64,000 nt of DNA. Origin: Pseudomonas tremae. GTDB taxonomy: Bacteria > Pseudomonadota > Gammaproteobacteria > Pseudomonadales > Pseudomonadaceae. Below the pieces are notes generated by a model. That model was not told the DNA's origin, made no database searches, and saw nothing but the letters and a program-made list of their open reading frames with translations. Shown piece by piece: positions 63,144 to 64,000 of this stretch. Made by a program: the position numbers and the translations under genes. The first letter of the stretch is position 1. Each line of letters opens with the position of its first letter. The DNA is taken from assembly GCF_001401155.1 (NCBI RefSeq), contig NZ_LJRO01000079.1, positions 82,249-146,248 on the forward strand, written 5' to 3'.

Positions 63144-64000
63144 TCAGTTGATGTGCGCGCCCTGATCGATCCATGCACCTACCAGATCACGCTCCTGCTG
63201 GGTCATCTGAGTGATATTGCCCAGCGGCATGATGGGCGCGGTAATCGCTTGTGCCTTGATGCGGGGTGCCTGTTGCCGGATCTGCTCGGGCGTATCGAAC
63301 ATTACCCCTGCCGGGGCGACGCTGAACAGTTGGCTGGTGGGGTTGGCCGAGTGGCAGACCGAGCAGCGTTGCTGGATTACCTCATGCACCTTGGTGAAAT
63401 CCGCATCGGCAACCTTGGCAGGTTCTGCCTGGACGGCCGGAGCCACCGCTTCTGCAGGCTTCTCGTCGGCCCGGTGACCGCCCACGGCGGTACCCGGCAG
63501 CGGCTGGTAGACGATCTTCGCGGACGGTTGTTCGGGGCCTGTGACATACGCCAGGCAAAGCATGCCCAGCGCGGCGACCGGCAGGGTCCAGGCGAATCGG
63601 TGACTGTCATGCCGTGTATTGAAATAGTGCCGCACCAGCACAGCCAGCAGCGCGATACCGGCCAGGATCAGCCAGTTGTACTGACTGCCATAAGTACTTG
63701 GAAAATGGTTGCTGATCATGATGAACAGCACCGGCAGGGTGAAGTAATTATTGTGCCGCGAACGCAGCAGGCCCTTGGCCGGCAGGCTTGGGTCCGGGGT
63801 GCGGTTCTCGGCAATGGCGGCCACCAATGCGCGTTGCGCCGGCATGATGATGCGAAACACGTTACCGACCATGATGGTGCCCATGATCGCGCCCACGTGC
63901 AGATAGGCACCACGGCCGCTGAATATCTTGCTGAAACCGTAGGCTGCCGCGACCAGCAGCACAAACAGCACTACGCCCAGCAGCGCGGGGCGTTTGCCCA
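63144..64000 (-). CDS. puuD: Urate hydroxylase PuuD, C-terminal part
   Basis: Membrane-bound urate hydroxylase with a cytochrome c tail, oxidising urate to 5-hydroxyisourate in purine degradation. The visible part (over 275 residues) has membrane segments (GAIMGTIMVGNVFRIIMPAQ; RHNNYFTLPVLFIMISNHF), a proline/alanine linker and a C-terminal cytochrome c domain with heme motif CSVCH in QQRCSVCHSANP and a Met ligand region IMPLGNITQM. The frame remains open to the right window edge, so the N-terminal half lies outside. Tsx downstream supports a purine-catabolic locus. Confidence 0.92.
   Translation of the reverse strand, partial: GKRPALLGVVLFVLLVAAAYGFSKIFSGRGAYLHVGAIMGTIMVGNVFRIIMPAQRALVAAIAENRTPDPSLPAKGLLRSRHNNYFTLPVLFIMISNHFPSTYGSQYNWLILAGIALLAVLVRHYFNTRHDSHRFAWTLPVAALGMLCLAYVTGPEQPSAKIVYQPLPGTAVGGHRADEKPAEAVAPAVQAEPAKVADADFTKVHEVIQQRCSVCHSANPTSQLFSVAPAGVMFDTPEQIRQQAPRIKAQAITAPIMPLGNITQMTQQERDLVGAWIDQGAHIN

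Overview
The window is chromosomal DNA of a fluorescent Pseudomonas, most likely from the P. syringae complex. The reasons are the moderately high GC content, an RsmX-type sRNA, REP-like 'gcgagc-aa-gctcgc' palindromes, many chemoreceptors, an acdS/acdR pair and a urate hydroxylase (PuuD)/Tsx purine locus. The species call is inference; no rRNA or tRNA is present.

Region by region. 1-2215: end of an EmrB/EmrA-like drug efflux pair. 2360-7833 (minus strand): Pit phosphate transporter, ZntB/CorA cation transporter, an aldo/keto reductase and an sCache chemoreceptor. 8042-8159: a structured small RNA with GGA motifs in successive hairpin loops and a strong terminator, an rsmX homologue. 8312-13091: two TetR regulators flanking a four-PAS hybrid histidine kinase. 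13151-16149: a periplasmic GH3 beta-glucosidase with a PA14 insert and a small secreted protein. 16387-20647: an MFS transporter with a divergent ArsR regulator, then a TonB-dependent receptor. 20926-24518: a Fe-S (6-4) photolyase preceded by a candidate light-responsive (LitR/CarH-type) operator, a 47-residue DUF2256 zinc-finger protein, DUF2231 and a sorbosone-dehydrogenase-like lipoprotein. 24720-30254: an MFS transporter, a chemoreceptor, an aldo/keto reductase, a haloacid dehalogenase and a GNAT.

30818-54100 is the centrepiece, a four-gene, translationally coupled hybrid NRPS/PKS operon that I cannot assign to any named natural product. NRPS1 is A-T-C-A-T-Cy-A-T-Ox. Its Cy domain has an intact DxxxxDxxS motif, its third A domain carries a cysteine specificity code, and it ends in a SagB-type FMN oxidase, so it should make a thiazole. 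NRPS2 is TubC docking-C-A-T-TE. NRPS3 is A-T-C-A-T-KS-KR-ACP-TE and has no acyltransferase, although the adapter sequences that normally flank an AT are retained. A TauD-type dioxygenase closes the operon. The operon therefore has two loading modules and two thioesterases: either it makes two products from one transcript, or one in an unusual assembly order.

54125-64000: a GNAT, a saccharopine-dehydrogenase-like protein with a DUF2269 membrane protein, an HBM-type chemoreceptor, and a deletion scar that fuses the remains of a divergent DMT transporter/LysR pair. These are followed by ACC deaminase (acdS, with diagnostic E295 and L322) and its divergent Lrp-type regulator acdR, a DUF808 protein, Tsx, and the C-terminal part of urate hydroxylase PuuD.
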